DNA of 64,000 nucleotides from Marsupella aquatica. Taxonomy: Eukaryota > Marchantiophyta. The position numbers and the translations under genes were made by a program. Location of the stretch: contig OZ316899.1 of NCBI GenBank assembly GCA_973895155.1, positions 8,122,001-8,186,000 on the forward strand, read 5' to 3'. The notes under the pieces were generated by a model, which searched no databases, was not told where the DNA came from, and saw only the letters and a program-made list of their open reading frames with translations. Positions 1 through 10,221 of this stretch are shown here, one piece after another; the stretch's first letter is position 1, and each line of letters starts with the position of its first letter.

Positions 1-1
1 T

Positions 2-1492
2 ACTGATCACAATGCTCTCAAGTATATGGTGAATAAACCTGATGTAACTGGTAGAGTGGCAAGGTGGATCTTGTTGCTCCAAGAGTTTGATTATGAGGTG
101 AGGGTCAGGCCTGGTAAGAAGCATGGGAATGCAGACTTCTTCTCAAGGATTGAAGGAGAAGAGGACTTGAAGGAGGTGGATGATCAGTTTCCAGATGAAG
201 ACCTCTTTCATGTGGGAAGTGGAGGAGATACATGGTATTTGGATATCATCCAATTTCTTCTCACAACCCGGCTACCAAGAGATTTGAACCAAGAGGAGGC
301 TGCTGTTTTCCTGAGAAAAATCAGACCTTACTTATTGGTGAAGGGTGTCCTTCACAAGGAAGGAGTTGATGGGAGACTAAGGAGGTGTTTGGAGAAGAAG
401 GAAATCTCCATTGTGATGAGAGCTATGCATGAGGAGGAGGCTGGTGGCCATTATGCAAGTGCAACAACAGCAAGGAAAATTCTTGATGCAGGGTATTGGT
501 GGCCAACACTTCATAAGGATGTAAGTCTTTTTGTGAGGGGATGTGACCCTTGCCAAAGGACAGGTAAGCCAGCTCACTCAAGGCATCACCCTCTTACCAC
601 CATCTTACCTCTTGCACCTTTTGAGAAGTGGGGTATAGATTTCATAGGTCCCATCACTCCTGTGACCAGGTCTAGAAGGAATCGATACATCCTTCTTGCA
701 ACTGATTATGCTACTAAGTGGGTAGAGGCAAGACCAACCAGCAAGGATAATGCTCTCACAGTAGCAAGGTTCATGTATCAACAGATTTTTACCAGATTTG
801 GGCCACCTCTAGAGCTGGTTAGTGATAGGGGGACTCACTTCTTGAATGAAGTTGTGGAGGAGCTCACTAACCATTACTTGATTAAGCATAGGAAGACCAC
901 CCCCTATCACCCCAAGGCCAATGGATTAACGGAGAGAGCTAATGGCATCATTGGCAAGATCTTGAACAAAACCGTGGCGGCACACAAGACTGATTGGGAT
1001 GACAAATTATACTCAGCTGTGTACTCCTACAACCTTGCTTTCAAGACCACAACCGGCCATAGTCCTTTCTACCTAGTATTTGGACAACACTCCCTTGTAC
1101 CTGTTGAGTTTGAAGTGCCTACTTTGAGGGTAAGTGTGGAGGAGAGAATGGAGGCTGACCAGAGTTTAATGGAGAGAGCTTACCAGCTGGAGGAGTTGGA
1201 GGAAATCCGGGAAGAGGCAAGCAAGCAAGTGAAGAAGAAGCAAGCTCAAGTGAAGCAACATCATGACAAGAAGTTGAAGAAGCCAACTTCTTTACTTGCT
1301 GGACAACTGGTATTACTCTATGACAGTAGGTATGCTCATTTTCCAGGCAAGTTGCATACTCGGTGGTTGGGTCCTTATGTTGTTCACCAGGTTTATGCTA
1401 ATGGGTCAATTCAGCTTGCTACTCTTGAAGGAGAGGTGTTCCCTACTAGAGTGCATCATGATAGGTTGAAAAGGTACTTTAATCAGGAATAA
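2..1492 (+). CDS. Ty3/gypsy Pol: RNase H end plus integrase (partial at left edge)
   Basis: The reading frame is open from base 2 (TDHNALKYM, an RNase H signature) to the stop at 1490-1492. Counting from the first internal Met at 26, the RNase H tail with HGNADFFSR is followed by the integrase zinc-binding HHCC (H135, H142, C173, C176). The catalytic core then has D205 (GIDFIGP), D267 (SDRGTHF) and E303 (LTERANG), a complete D-D-E triad. The C-terminal part contains a basic coiled stretch (about 385-430) and a GPY-like region (RWLGPYVV near 446-453). No chromodomain follows. The visible frame has no stop or frameshift, so this is the best-preserved coding sequence in the window. It catalyses strand transfer of retroelement cDNA in the nucleus. 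Confidence 0.93.
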   Translation, partial: TDHNALKYMVNKPDVTGRVARWILLLQEFDYEVRVRPGKKHGNADFFSRIEGEEDLKEVDDQFPDEDLFHVGSGGDTWYLDIIQFLLTTRLPRDLNQEEAAVFLRKIRPYLLVKGVLHKEGVDGRLRRCLEKKEISIVMRAMHEEEAGGHYASATTARKILDAGYWWPTLHKDVSLFVRGCDPCQRTGKPAHSRHHPLTTILPLAPFEKWGIDFIGPITPVTRSRRNRYILLATDYATKWVEARPTSKDNALTVARFMYQQIFTRFGPPLELVSDRGTHFLNEVVEELTNHYLIKHRKTTPYHPKANGLTERANGIIGKILNKTVAAHKTDWDDKLYSAVYSYNLAFKTTTGHSPFYLVFGQHSLVPVEFEVPTLRVSVEERMEADQSLMERAYQLEELEEIREEASKQVKKKQAQVKQHHDKKLKKPTSLLAGQLVLLYDSRYAHFPGKLHTRWLGPYVVHQVYANGSIQLATLEGEVFPTRVHHDRLKRYFNQE

Positions 1493-1520
1493 GTGTGTTT
1501 GCGGGGACGCTGCACACTTA

Positions 1521-1529
1521 AGTAGGGGG
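1521..1529 (+). other. Polypurine tract of the gypsy element
   Basis: AGTAGGGGG lies just 3' of the pol stop and just 5' of the LTR start (TGTGGGATGG at 1534). This is the expected place for plus-strand primer generation. Confidence 0.6.
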
Positions 1530-2332
1530 CTATGTGGGATGGCTCAGTGTCAGCTAGTGTAGAGAAACATGACATTCTTTCGTTTAGAAGAGGAAATAGT
1601 TAGGGAAAAAGTTTTAGTGCTATCAGAGTAGCTAGGTTTAGGGCACTTAAGTAAGAAGGGAAGCTTAGTAGAGGTAAGAGGGAATTTTAGTTATGCAAAG
1701 TTATCTAGGGGTAAGCAAGTTACTATAGGAGGGGCAGGAAACTAGTTCCGTCCTTAGTTATAATAGGCGACTAAGTCGGGACCGAAAAATGACCCGACAC
1801 CGGACATCTTATTTTTGGCTGATATTTCTCCCATGGGTGCTGGGAGGTCCCTAGGGAACCCTGAAAAAGTATGAAGTCAAGTGGGGTCTTAACCTAGGAG
1901 TTATAAGTATTTTGGCAAAAATCAAAGTTACCAAATAGCGGGTCCCGGGAAAAATAGCTGATGGGTAAATGTAGGGGTTCCAAGTTTGGAAGTGGGTTAA
2001 GTATGGTCCCCTCTATCCCTAGAAACTTGTGGGACAACTTTGTCACACTTGGTTACTTTTTGGGAGCATCTCAAAGTTGAGAAGAATTTTGGAAGACATA
2101 AAGACTTGACCCTCTTTGCCTAATTTTAGAAAAGTTGTTATAGGGTTTTGTTTATATCTTAGTAAACCCGGACATAGTCCTATGTCCATAGAATCAGTGG
2201 AGCTACTCAGAAGTCCTTTTGGACTTATGTGTGAGTTTTGGAGGGGGGTCCAAAATCGCCCCAAAATGCTGTTTTTCCAAAAAAAAATGTATTTTTTTCT
2301 AAGTGTAAACCGCGTGGGCGACGATCACGCGG

Positions 2333-2600
2333 CGAGCACGAGGCAAGGAGGAGCGAGCACGAGGCAAGGAGGAGCAAGCACGAGGCTGGTGAGGACGTCA
2401 AGCACCGGGAGGCTGTCCAAAGGTGCTGCATGATTACTTGAGGAATCAATTGAGCACAAGGGCGGCTGAATTGAAGGAAGGGCGGCTGAATTGAAATGGC
2501 TGCTGCTGATTGAAGAAGCAAGGGCTGCTGCTGATTGAAGAAGCAAGGGCTGTTGCTGATTGAAGAAGCTATGGCTGCTGAGAAGGAAAAGAGCTATGGC
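2333..2600 (+). repeat. Low-complexity tandem repeats inside the LTR U3
   Basis: Three near-identical 19-bp units (gcgagcacgaggcaaggag type) at about 2333-2390 are followed by repeated ggctgctgctgattgaagaag units to about 2600. Several overlapping ORFs on both strands here come from the repeats and are not called as genes. Confidence 0.6.
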
Positions 2601-3879
2601 TGCAAATTAGGATCGCTGCTGGCTTTGAATTGGGAAGGCTGCTTGCTGCTATGACAGCTGCACACTAGATTAGAGGTGCTCCTACTAATCAGGCACGAGA
2701 TGCTCATGAGAATTGGCTGGCTGCTGCCTTGATGCTGCTGAATTGAATGATGCTGCTGCTAGCTGCGAAATTGCAAAGGTGGGCAGCTACGAAATTGAGA
2801 AGAGAGACCTGCTTGACTGAGAAGGAATCAAGCTATGGTTGCTGCTGCTGTGCTTCAAATCTGCTGTTGTTGTGCTGTAAATGCGCTGATGTGACTGTGC
2901 TGCTAGCTGCGAAATTGACTGTGTTGCTAGCGGCAAAATTGAAGAGGTGAGCTAGCTGCGAAATTGACTAGGCTGGCTGTGAGCTATGGTGGCTGTGAAA
3001 TTGAGGGGCTGGCGGCTGATCAGCTGGACTGCTGCACAAGAAAGAATCCAATAGAGAATGCTGTGGTTTTAGATTGAATTCACGAGAGAGAAATGGCTGC
3101 AAACATTGCTGTCCTTACAATTTCTTCATAAGAAACATGAGTATAATGAGAGTGCTCTCCCCTCATGACACGTGGAATCCCCATAAGGGGCATGTAAGGT
3201 AAGTGTAATCGGGCCGCCGCTTACACCCGCTTTACACCAAAAACAGGCCTTGGGAGAATGGGCATAACTTTGGCTAGAGGTATCCGTTGGGGCCCAAATT
3301 TTTTTGTGCTGAGTTAGGGGAAGATAAGGCACCCCCTGGTGAAGGTGGAACCCCAGAAAAGTAATCACTCAAATATATTTTTAACCGAGGCCACGAGGGA
3401 GTCCCGACAACTTGCAAACCAAAGTCGGCATAGGGGAATGAATACCAGATTTAGGGGCTGACCTTTCTTGCACCCATACCACTTGAGTTAGGCTCTAGAG
3501 AAGGGTACTTACCTTTGGCCAAAGGTGTAAGGCCATCAAGTTAAGAAAAGTAAATATAGGGGGTAGTTTACTTAGGGTAGTAAAGGGGTTACAAGTAAAA
3601 TAAGGCCAACTTTGACTAGGCACAACTTGAGACTCACTCACTCTTTTTGCGAGCTTTCAAGTGGGTTGGTAAGCTGGTGAGGAGGACCATAAGTGGGAGT
3701 AGGTTTGGAAGTCAAAGCATACCACTCATGTGTGGCATATTCCAGGGCTTGGAAGGAGGCAAAATAGCAAGTAGTAGGGTGGGCTATGAACTATAGAGTT
3801 GGACTTTGTGTGTTAGGAGGACTTGGGGGAGGTATAGTTGGACCCCAGGTCAAGCTTGGTGTGATGTGGAAGGAGATAG

Positions 3880-3886
3880 TATATAA
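3880..3886 (+). promoter_or_regulatory. LTR TATA box
   Basis: TATATAA in the context GATAGTATATAAGGAGG. It is the only strong TATA in the LTR and sits 150 bp upstream of the polyadenylation signal, as expected for a U3 promoter with a start near 3910. Confidence 0.6.
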
Positions 3887-4035
3887 GGAGGAAGTTTTCA
3901 TTTGTTAGGGACCGGGAGTCTCATCTCTTAAGTGAAATCTCTACCTTGCCAAGGTAGGGCTAAGCTTGAGAAAGGAGAGGTGGTCCATGCTTAGTGTGGA
4001 GAATGTGTAGTGAACTTTTGTTGTAAAGGTGATGC

Positions 4036-4041
4036 AATAAA
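4036..4041 (+). promoter_or_regulatory. LTR polyadenylation signal AATAAA
   Basis: AATAAA in GATGCAATAAAAGG, about 150 bp downstream of the TATA box. It is consistent with the R/U5 boundary of the LTR. Confidence 0.5.
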
Positions 4042-4103
4042 AGGAGACTTACCAATCTTCATTGTGACCATTAAGTGTGAGTGCATTTGAAGTATATGAG
4101 AGC

Positions 4104-4463
4104 AAGAGAAGAGTCCATGCTATGGTATAATCTTGGTCTAAGCTTGAAGGGGATGTGCTAGTACAAAACCAAGGCCAAGGAGGCAAGGTTAAGGTATAGC
4201 ATTACTTTGAGACTTAGAGAGGATTATAGCTTGAGGGTGGAAAGTACTTTGCTTGGTGTGTGGTGTTAACAAGAAGTAAGAACAAGAGGAAGAGTCCTTA
4301 GATAGAGGAGCCTTCTCTAGGGCTCAAAGGGGATGTGTGGACCCAAACCAAGGCCAGGGGGGCAAGGTTGAGGGGTAACACTACTTTGAGGGTCTTGAGG
4401 AGACTTAAGCTTGAAGAGGAAAGTACTTTGGGTTCTTGGGTGTTTGTGTGAGAATCTACTCTA
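4104..4463 (+). repeat. 181-bp tandem duplication in the LTR U5
   Basis: Two copies start with aagagtcc at about 4110 and 4291. Both contain the landmarks GGGGATGTG (4149, 4329) and AACCAAGGCCA, giving a period of 180-181 bp. The copies have diverged by scattered substitutions. Confidence 0.7.
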
Positions 4464-4722
4464 AGGTGACAGCTTGGAGCGGAGATCCCCCTTGCTGATC
4501 CTTGGAGTAGAGGAGAGGGGAAGGGGTGAGTACAAAAGTAGTCAAGGGGACTACCTCTCTAGAAGTGGAGAGTTGAAACTACTTATGTATGGAGTGATTG
4601 GACATTGTAAGCACACTTCAGAAGTTTTGTCAATCCTTTGTGACCCTGGTATGACATGGAGCAGGTATTAGGTAGTCTTTTGGGGAGAAAAGCCGCTTAA
4701 GCTCCTTGGCAAGTGTTTGACA

Positions 4723-5930
4723 AAGGAGGAACAGCAGGTGATCGGCGTGGGAAGCGTGTCCCGGCTTGGTTATCATATGCCGTTGTTGTGCCGGTATGCC
4801 CGAAGTCATATATTCACCCCGGTACTGCCCCTGCAGGCAAGAGCACCAGAGGAGGTTCTGGAACTGAGGCCGGCAACAGAGAAACCGACCCAGCCCCACA
4901 GTCCTACAATCAAGCAGGTGTTTAGGCCAAGGAAGGAGGACTTGCCGATGCAGCAACCAGGCATGCAAAATCTGCTGAAATTGCTGGAGAAGGAAAGGAG
5001 AACGGCAATGGCAACAAACTGGGACCGGTACAGAATACTGCTCCCAAAGTCGGCCTTAGCCAACTTACCAGGGAAAACCCCTTTACCGGGGTCAAGGAGA
5101 GAAGGAGGCCGGAACACGAGCCGGGAGTCTGAATGTATATAGGAGCTTCAAGTCCCGAAGCCGAGGAAAAGCAGCCCGAAGCTCCTAGTCGCGATAGGGA
5201 GAAGATGAGATCAACGTGGAAGCCGGAGGAACCAGGACCAGTGATGTGTGAGGCCGTGTTCACGGCAAGACCAAGACAGCAGCGGGGGGAGCCGGTAGTC
5301 CAAGCCGAGGAGGAGGCGGTAGAAGGCTACAACAATGATGACTCCGGCTATGGGTCGGACCATCATGTTTCAGGAATAAGGACCTGTGGCAGGTTCATCC
5401 CCACTCTTCCAAGAGTAGTTCGAGGGGACCCGACCCAACAGAGCAGCCCCGAGTCTCCCCCACCAGATGTCGCTCCCCCGAGCTTTGACGGCATAAAATA
5501 GATGGCATAGGAGTTTCAGGAACGACTCAGGGAGGAAGAAGAGGCAGCCCTCGCTAGGGAGAAGGATTTACTAGGAAGAGAATGGCCAGAGGACATCAGG
5601 CAACTTGCAAAAAAACAAAGCAGCCCGCCAGCCACGATAGAAGAAATTCGCAAGGCGGCTTGGGAACAAAGGCCGCGGTGGATGATGCCGATGACTTCTA
5701 CTCACTCCGCCTATGCTAAAGAACAAGCCATGGAGTACGCGGAGATGTGTGGGGACCTTGCGCTTGGCATCTTTGGGGAGGAGTTGGAGCAGGGACCTTT
5801 TTTCCAGAGGGAAATGTTGGAGAAGCGCCGTGTGGTGCGTCCCATGGCTCCCCAAACCCAAGAAAACCCCCTTGCCCAAGCCGATTCCCGAAGGTTTCGT
5901 CCTCGGCTTAGCGGCATGGGACGCTGCTAA
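4723..5930 (+). pseudogene. X ORF-A copy 1, broken (unknown function, Pro/Glu-rich)
   Basis: I do not recognise the family. The frame starts mid-protein at the gypsy junction (KEEQQVIGVGSVSRLGYHMP) and matches copy 2 after its stop at 11339. A frameshift near 5125 moves the frame to 5133-5930. That frame is stopped by TAG at 5499-5501, where copy 2 has CAG, and again by TAG at 5508-5510. The protein is hydrophilic, with a Glu/Arg-rich helix (about 5515-5600) and a conserved tail containing MEYAEMCGDLAL and FGEELEQGPFFQRE. It ends at TAA... after GMGRC near 5930. Nothing identifies an enzyme; a structural, gag-like role is only a guess. Confidence 0.55.
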
Positions 5931-6713
5931 CTCTCCTTCAACTACTATTAACATTTTACACACATATATTGGACAGATCCTTCATCGGGTCATGAGATAC
6001 TTAGCCGGCCTATTCTAGGCCCTCCCTTGTATTCCTCTCCTGGTCTTCCCTTAGGTATGTTTGGATTCCGCTGCCGGAATGATCCCCAATTGGCTTGGTT
6101 AAGCCGCTAAGACCTCTCTCAGCTCGACACATCCAACTCACTCCCTTGCTACTTCCCTTCATTGATGTGGGCTCTCTTCACACAAGTTAATGCGACACAC
6201 AAATAGCAAAATGACTCCTTTTGACTGAGTTATACCATGCACTTGCCATACAAACAGTACATCTCATACATAAGCTCTGCGAACTAAGCCGTGAGGCCAA
6301 CTCTATTCAGTTCTTAGGCATGAGGAAACATGAATATACACAAGGGTCACTGTATAACTAACCGAGATCTTCTCTTACTACTTGATCCCAGCCCTGCTGG
6401 TGCAACTAAAAACTTGTTAAAGAAGAGGCCCCGGACTCCCCGCTGCCCAAGTATTTATCCTGGCAGCGGATCTGTCCAAAACTTTGCTGCGTAAGCTTAA
6501 TCTATCCTACCTGTAATCTACCTAACTGTACAGCAAGGCAGGAGCATAAGTGTTGCTCCTACCAGTGGATCCGCCATCTCACTAATCTAAGTGTCAGGGC
6601 CGTCTCCTGGTCTTGATCCTAATCCTAAACTTGGAGATCTGAGCCCGCCCTGCCCACTCATGCCTCCTACCTCCACGTCCGCCCTTCCTAAAAGGAACGG
6701 CGCCCTTGCACCG

Positions 6714-7994
6714 TCACGACACCGGTGGCGGATCCTCAATGGACGCCCCCAATGCTTCCCCCGCAACCACTGCCGTCGGTCCGTCCTTTGACAGATTACC
6801 TGCCCCGGACCGAGTCAACTCTTCATCGGCTTGACTGGGTCCACCGTCGGCTTCGGCCCCAGCATCGGTCACGGCCCTCGATACGGCTTTGGCCTCCCCG
6901 GCATGTTCTAGTGGAGGATCCGGTACCTCGGCTTCATCAATAGCTGTCCCGGCCTCGGCCTTGCCATCCCCACCTTCTTCAACAGGTGGATCTACTGCCG
7001 GAATCATGCCGGAGGTTGGTGCCGGGTTGACCTCCTGGGTCACAACGGCTTGGTAAGCCGTATAACTCCCAAACCCAGAAGGTTTCCGCTTCTTCTTCTT
7101 CCCTGTTTTGGTAGCTGGTCCCTTCCCCTTGCTACCTACCCCCGGCACCGGGGCATGTGTCTCGGCTTGTCTTTCGGCCAGTACCCCTCCTGGTAACGGA
7201 GTTCCCACAATTGGAGTTGGACCAGATGAAGCTAAGCACTTAAATACTGCGGCCTGTTTCTTCAGCCGCTCTGTTTGGTTGTCGGCCCGCCGCTGTAAGT
7301 TCTCCATCTTCCTGGTGGTTTCCTCCAACTCCTCCTGGGCTTCCTCCAGGTCCTTCTGTCCCTCCTGCAGCTCCTTTCTGGCTTCTTCCAATTCCAATTT
7401 TAAGGTAGCCCTCTCCTCTTGGGTTGCTCTTAGCTCCTTGTCGAGCTCCGCTACGACCTCAGACTCCATCTTATTCATCTTGGCATAAGTCTGGTCGAGT
7501 TGGTCGTCCTTCTCACGCAGGTTGGCCTTGAAGCTGGCCGTCAGGGACGCAAGCTCCTGCTGCAGCGCAATAATCCCTTGATAGGATTTCCCTAACTCGG
7601 CCTCCTTCTGCTCAAGGGCTCCGCGGATATCCTCGAGCTCTCCTTTCAACGCCCTCTCCCTTCTCTGAGTCTCTGCCATGGCCCGGTTGTTGGCGGTTAA
7701 GTGGGCCTCCTCTGTGTCCCTCAGCTCCTGCTTCCACTTTTCCCTGTCCTTGACCGCGCTGGCCAACTCTCCTTAGGTCCGAGTCAGTTTATCCTTGATA
7801 ATCTGATTGCCAGACTGAGCGGCATCCAATTGTCCTTGCATGATGTTTAGCTCATGCCACTTAATCTGCAGCTCATCTTGGGCTTTCTTGGCCGCCTGTA
7901 GGACTTCCACCTCGGCTTCCTTCTCCCTAAGCCGCCGGATGACCTCGTCCTTCTTGCTTCTCTCCAAAGCCACCGCTGTCCTGAGGATAACCAA
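6714..7994 (-). pseudogene. X antisense coiled-coil ORF, copy 1
   Basis: Two ORFs in one frame (7994-7773 and 7766-6714) are separated by a TAA at 7773-7775, where copy 2 reads CAA. The protein has a heptad-rich coiled coil of about 260 residues (LERSKKDEV, ELRDTEEAHL, EELEETTRKMENLQRR). A basic patch (KTGKKKKRKPSG, a likely nuclear localisation signal) and an acidic Ala/Pro/Gly-rich tail follow. Upstream, TTATCCTCAG at about 7985 looks like a splice acceptor, so an earlier exon may exist. It runs antisense to ORF-A and converges with it. Function is unknown; the coiled coil suggests oligomerisation. Confidence 0.6.
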
Positions 7995-8000
7995 AGAGGT

Positions 8001-10215
8001 GGGAAAAGAGGCTCAAGGGACACGCAAGGTGTATGGCTGCTTGAGATAGGAAACGGTTGCAAACAAGATAAACTAGACCCTAAGCACTTCCTTTCATCCA
8101 CATCATCACAAGCAAGCAAGCAAGCAAGCATGCATGCTTTCGAAACTCAAACCATTTACATACTCATATCCAATCACAATCAAAATAACTAGTTCAAGCT
8201 TCCCAATGTAATCCTCTCAAGTCTAAGCCCAACATTCAATTGGTCACCATTCCTTTTCCAACACTTGATTGCACACAATCCCTTGCAACCTTCTAAGGTA
8301 CACAAGTTCAAGTGTACATTCAATGTGGTCAAGTTAAGGGTCACTCTTGGTTGTGGCTAAGACAAGTGGGACATCCAAAGGTATACAAGGCATCTCTATG
8401 CACCATTCAAACATCCAACTTTCGAAACATGGGAAACTACTTTCGAAAAGTGACCTAGGGTTGGTCAACAAACTCCTTAACAAACATGGAATTGACCTTA
8501 GTCCCTTCCTCTAGTAGAACCACCAAGTATAATCCACAAACAACCCAATCCATCAATCGAAAATGCCTTCACTCTTTACTCTTGCAACTTCCCTCATGCA
8601 TAATAACTACTTTTGAAAGTACCTTCATTCAACCCATCTACTTTCAAAAACACCTTCAAGCTCACAAAAACATTCAAAAATGGCATGAAGACATTCATTC
8701 TAACCATTCCATCACTCAGCCAAAGCAAGGCATCAACACACATCTCAAAAACGAGGATACCTCTCCTCTAAATGCATAGCAAGAAGGCACATGTAGCATC
8801 ATGGCCTCCAAGTAAAAACATGGGTCACAAGCAAGACCCTCCTAGCAAAAATGAATCATCACCAAGTCTAATCATCAACCAAGCATTCAAAATCCCTCCA
8901 TAGCCTATCCAAGCTTCAAAACCCTAGTCTCCTTCTCTCATACTTCCTTCTATCAACCAAATCTACTTTCGAAGCTTCAAGTCAAGGAGTTTACAAGAGA
9001 GTAGTCCTTCTTAGTGAGCCATCTCTAATGCAAGACTCCCAAGCTTCAACAAGATTAGGTCTCATCTCCTCTAAGCTTTCGAAAATCTCCTACAAGTCCA
9101 TTCTCCTCAAAAACTTGAAGCAACAAACCTACATTCGAGTATGCCTTCTTGTGGGAAATCTCTCATGCAAGCTCCTTATACTTCCTACTCACATCCTACC
9201 TCCTTCCTAAGGCTTCGAGTCAGCCTCTCCTACATTCGAAACCTCTCTCCAAATCCCTAGAAAAACCGTCACAAAACTCAATCTCTTCACATTCAAAGCT
9301 TCTACTCCATCTATCTCTTCACAAAATTGCCTCTACATCTCCTACCCTCAAAATCCTAAGGCCATGGCCAAGGAGGAGGGATCCCCCTTCACTCATGCCT
9401 CATGCTCGAGCTCCCCTCAAGAGGTTCGCTCCTACAACTAAAAATGGGACTTAACACTCCAAAACGGCAAAACGGCAGCACTTCAGCAGCATCTAACCTC
9501 CGAACCCTTGGCCACTCGAACTTCCTCCTTTAGTATCCACGTGGGAAGGCCCAGGGCACCCACAAGCTCCTCCACTTATGGTTTTAATCCTCGTTGAATC
9601 ACAGCCCTCGATCTCACACCAATTAGATCAAACGGCCAAAAATGAGCCAAAAAACCCCTCCTTAGTAACTTGCAAACCAAAAGAGCTTCGACCTTTTTGA
9701 AAAAGCCACGACCTCCACCAAGCCCTAACTCACATCTCCACCTTCAATCCAAACCATCCATTAACCAAAACCAAGATCCACCGTTGAAGTAGATACCTTG
9801 AATCTGGTCCATTTAACACAAAAATCTGAATCTGGTCCAAATCTGACAAAACTGATGCACTTGGTCCAAACCCTCTTACATGCCTTGAACCTGGTCACCT
9901 CCTCCATGTATTCAATGAACCTGGTCACCATATCGCCAAAACCCTAAATACCTTGCTTGTCGAGCAAGCAACCTCCATTCCGCCGATCCGCCAAATGATA
10001 ACTTAATCGCTGGTCACAAATGAAAAACATACCCCACAATAGTAACAAGGGTGGATAGGCTCGACCTCATCCCTACCTTGACCCTCATAACTCTACTTCC
10101 TCCTTCACCTTGGTCAAGTTAGCTCAAGTCAAGTCAACTTGCCCAAGTTAGAAGCAAAATTGGTTTCAACTTCCTTCACAAAACATGAGGATTCCTCCTT
10201 TAGGATGGAAACCTC
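8001..10215. other. 2.2-kb non-coding spacer between the two X copies
   Basis: This stretch has only short ORFs without recognisable domains. It is rich in C/A on the plus strand, contains an (AAGC)n microsatellite around 8110-8130, and has repeated TTTCGAAA-type motifs (8137, 8414, 8430, 9076). Its right end joins the truncated C-terminus of ORF-A copy 2 at about 10216. It could be an LTR or untranslated part of X, but I found no terminal repeat to prove that. Confidence 0.4.
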
Positions 10216-10221
10216 ATGACA

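Larger units (their letters stand above)
1..4722 (+). mobile_element. Ty3/gypsy LTR retrotransposon, 3' part with complete 3' LTR
   Basis: The left edge of the window lies inside the RNase H domain. The element continues through integrase, a polypurine tract and a 3.2-kb LTR. The right boundary is set at 4722 because the LTR then ends in CA and sequence homologous to the X repeat starts at once (aaggaggaacagcag at 4723). The gypsy element therefore appears to have inserted into X copy 1. The 5' LTR, gag, protease and RT lie outside the window, so the 5-bp target duplication cannot be confirmed. The very long LTR and the lack of a chromodomain resemble the Athila/Tat side of plant gypsy elements, but the lineage is not settled. 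Confidence 0.85.
1534..4722 (+). repeat. 3' LTR (about 3.2 kb) of the gypsy element
   Basis: It starts TGTGGGATGG after the polypurine tract and ends TTTGACA immediately before X homology. A TATA box at 3880 and an AATAAA at 4036 divide it into a long U3 (about 1534-3910), a short R (about 3910-4060) and a U5 of about 650 bp. It has no convincing coding sequence. U3 contains a Gly/Ala-codon-like GCT-rich low-complexity tract and U5 a 181-bp tandem duplication. The partner LTR is outside the window, so the ends rest on TG/CA termini and the flanking homology. Confidence 0.7.
4723..8000 (+). mobile_element. Repeat family X, copy 1 (5' side cut by the gypsy element)
   Basis: It carries a sense ORF (ORF-A, 4723-5930) followed by a convergent antisense coiled-coil ORF (6714-7994). 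Both ORFs recur in the opposite orientation at 10216-14575, so this is a repeated unit. Positions 5931-6275 hold about 340 bp of non-coding DNA that is missing from the same junction in copy 2 (14500-14570), so copy 2 has a deletion or copy 1 an insertion there. No RT, integrase or transposase is visible. A sense ORF followed by an antisense ORF recalls Tat-lineage gypsy elements with antisense extra ORFs, but this is an analogy only. Confidence 0.6.

Noticed and set aside
4640-4665. CTGGTATGACATGGAGCAGG looked like an initiator Met-tRNA primer binding site, which would have put a new 5' LTR end here.
   Set aside because: Only TGGTAT matches well. The LTR reads through to CA at 4722, exactly where X homology begins, which is a better boundary.
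5571-5963. 130-codon minus-strand ORF with a counterpart at 10238-10498.
   Set aside because: It is the antisense shadow of the conserved ORF-A C-terminus. Its conservation follows from that of ORF-A, whose frame shows coherent Glu/Arg helices.
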